From: Tachypleus tridentatus
Taxonomy: Eukaryota; Arthropoda; Merostomata; Xiphosura; Limulidae
DNA: 64,000 nt
Direction of reading: 5' to 3'
Assembly: GCF_004210375.1 (NCBI RefSeq)
Contig: NC_134830.1
Location: 65,698,326 to 65,762,325 of the forward strand
Shown: in pieces, positions 63,957 through 64,000 of the stretch
Layout of the letters: the number at the start of each line of letters is the position of its first letter
Position numbering within the stretch: position 1 is the stretch's first letter
Notes under the pieces: model-generated
Told to the model about the DNA's origin: nothing
What the model saw: only the letters and a program-made list of their open reading frames with translations
The model's database searches: none
Position numbers and translations under genes: made by a program

Positions 63957-64000
63957 CCAGGGGTGTGCAACAGGCGGCCCGCGGGCCACAACCCGGCCCG
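63957..64000 (+). mobile_element. hAT-type DNA transposon terminus, cut by window end
   Basis: caggggtgtgcaacaggcgg followed by cccgcgggccac resembles the CAGGGGTGT...GGCCC(G)CGGGCC termini of many hAT elements. It interrupts the LINE remnant right after gtctaaac, which would be the 8-bp target. GC content jumps sharply. Confidence 0.65.

Larger units (their letters stand above)
44398..63957 (+). repeat. Segmental duplication unit 2 (gene copy 2 plus flank C)
   Basis: Aligns with 1-21420. Flank C (59400 to right edge) lacks the ~1.7 kb equivalent to 14060-15760, which units 1 and 3 keep. The left limit beyond exon 1 cannot be judged because copy 1 is cut by the window edge. Confidence 0.8.

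Noticed and set aside
1-64000. Possibility that units 1 and 2 are two haplotypes left unmerged in the assembly
   Set aside because: About 10% divergence in exons, different SINE insertions and different lesions are too much for alleles, and both lie on one continuous sequence with a third unit between them. Read-depth data would settle it.

Overview
The window is eukaryotic nuclear DNA: AT-rich, intron-rich, with short exons between GT/AG-type splice sites and many tRNA-derived SINEs. The dominant SINE has a tRNA-like head with a GGTTCGAA-type B box, a body containing 'aaaagagtagcccaagagttgg', and an (AAAC)n tail. I associate this SINE with horseshoe crabs (Limulidae). The species call comes from memory of repeat style and is an inference.

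The core of the window is a tandem segmental duplication around a 12-TM major-facilitator gene of the SLC18B1 (vesicular polyamine transporter-like) type. Unit 1 (about 1-24670) starts inside coding exon 1 at the window edge and carries gene copy 1, with 13 recognisable exon positions ending at 13795. Copy 1 looks like a pseudogene: the donor sites of exons 2 and 7 are lost and a 1-bp deletion shifts the frame in exon 12. Unit 3 (about 26440-34670) is a truncated copy holding only a decayed last exon plus the 3' flank. Unit 2 (about 44400 to the right edge) carries gene copy 2, with coding exons from 44449 to 59390 giving a predicted product of about 513 aa. Every splice site in copy 2 is usable, except that exon 2 keeps its frame only if an acceptor 8 bp inside the usual one is used.

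The 3' flanks of the three units (13.8-24.7, 26.6-34.7 and 59.4-63.95 kb) are homologous but mosaic. They contain old SINE pieces, Penelope-like and LINE reverse-transcriptase remnants, a 222-bp tandem duplication, and an unidentified repeat of about 700 bp (here called R1). R1 also sits in intron 1 of both gene copies.

Between units 3 and 2 (34.7-44.4 kb) the DNA is single copy. On the minus strand it holds a decayed terminal exon of an adenylate cyclase (CRG..V..KGKGE..TYYL motif), split by a SINE with a 9-bp target-site duplication. The rest of that interval is AT-rich DNA with two young SINEs and one possible immunoglobulin-like exon. The last ~40 bases are the terminus of a hAT-type DNA transposon inserted in the LINE remnant.

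I see no prokaryotic genes, CRISPR arrays, operons or functional RNA genes. I found no new biological system. The most informative content is the birth-and-death history of the transporter array and the dated SINE insertions.
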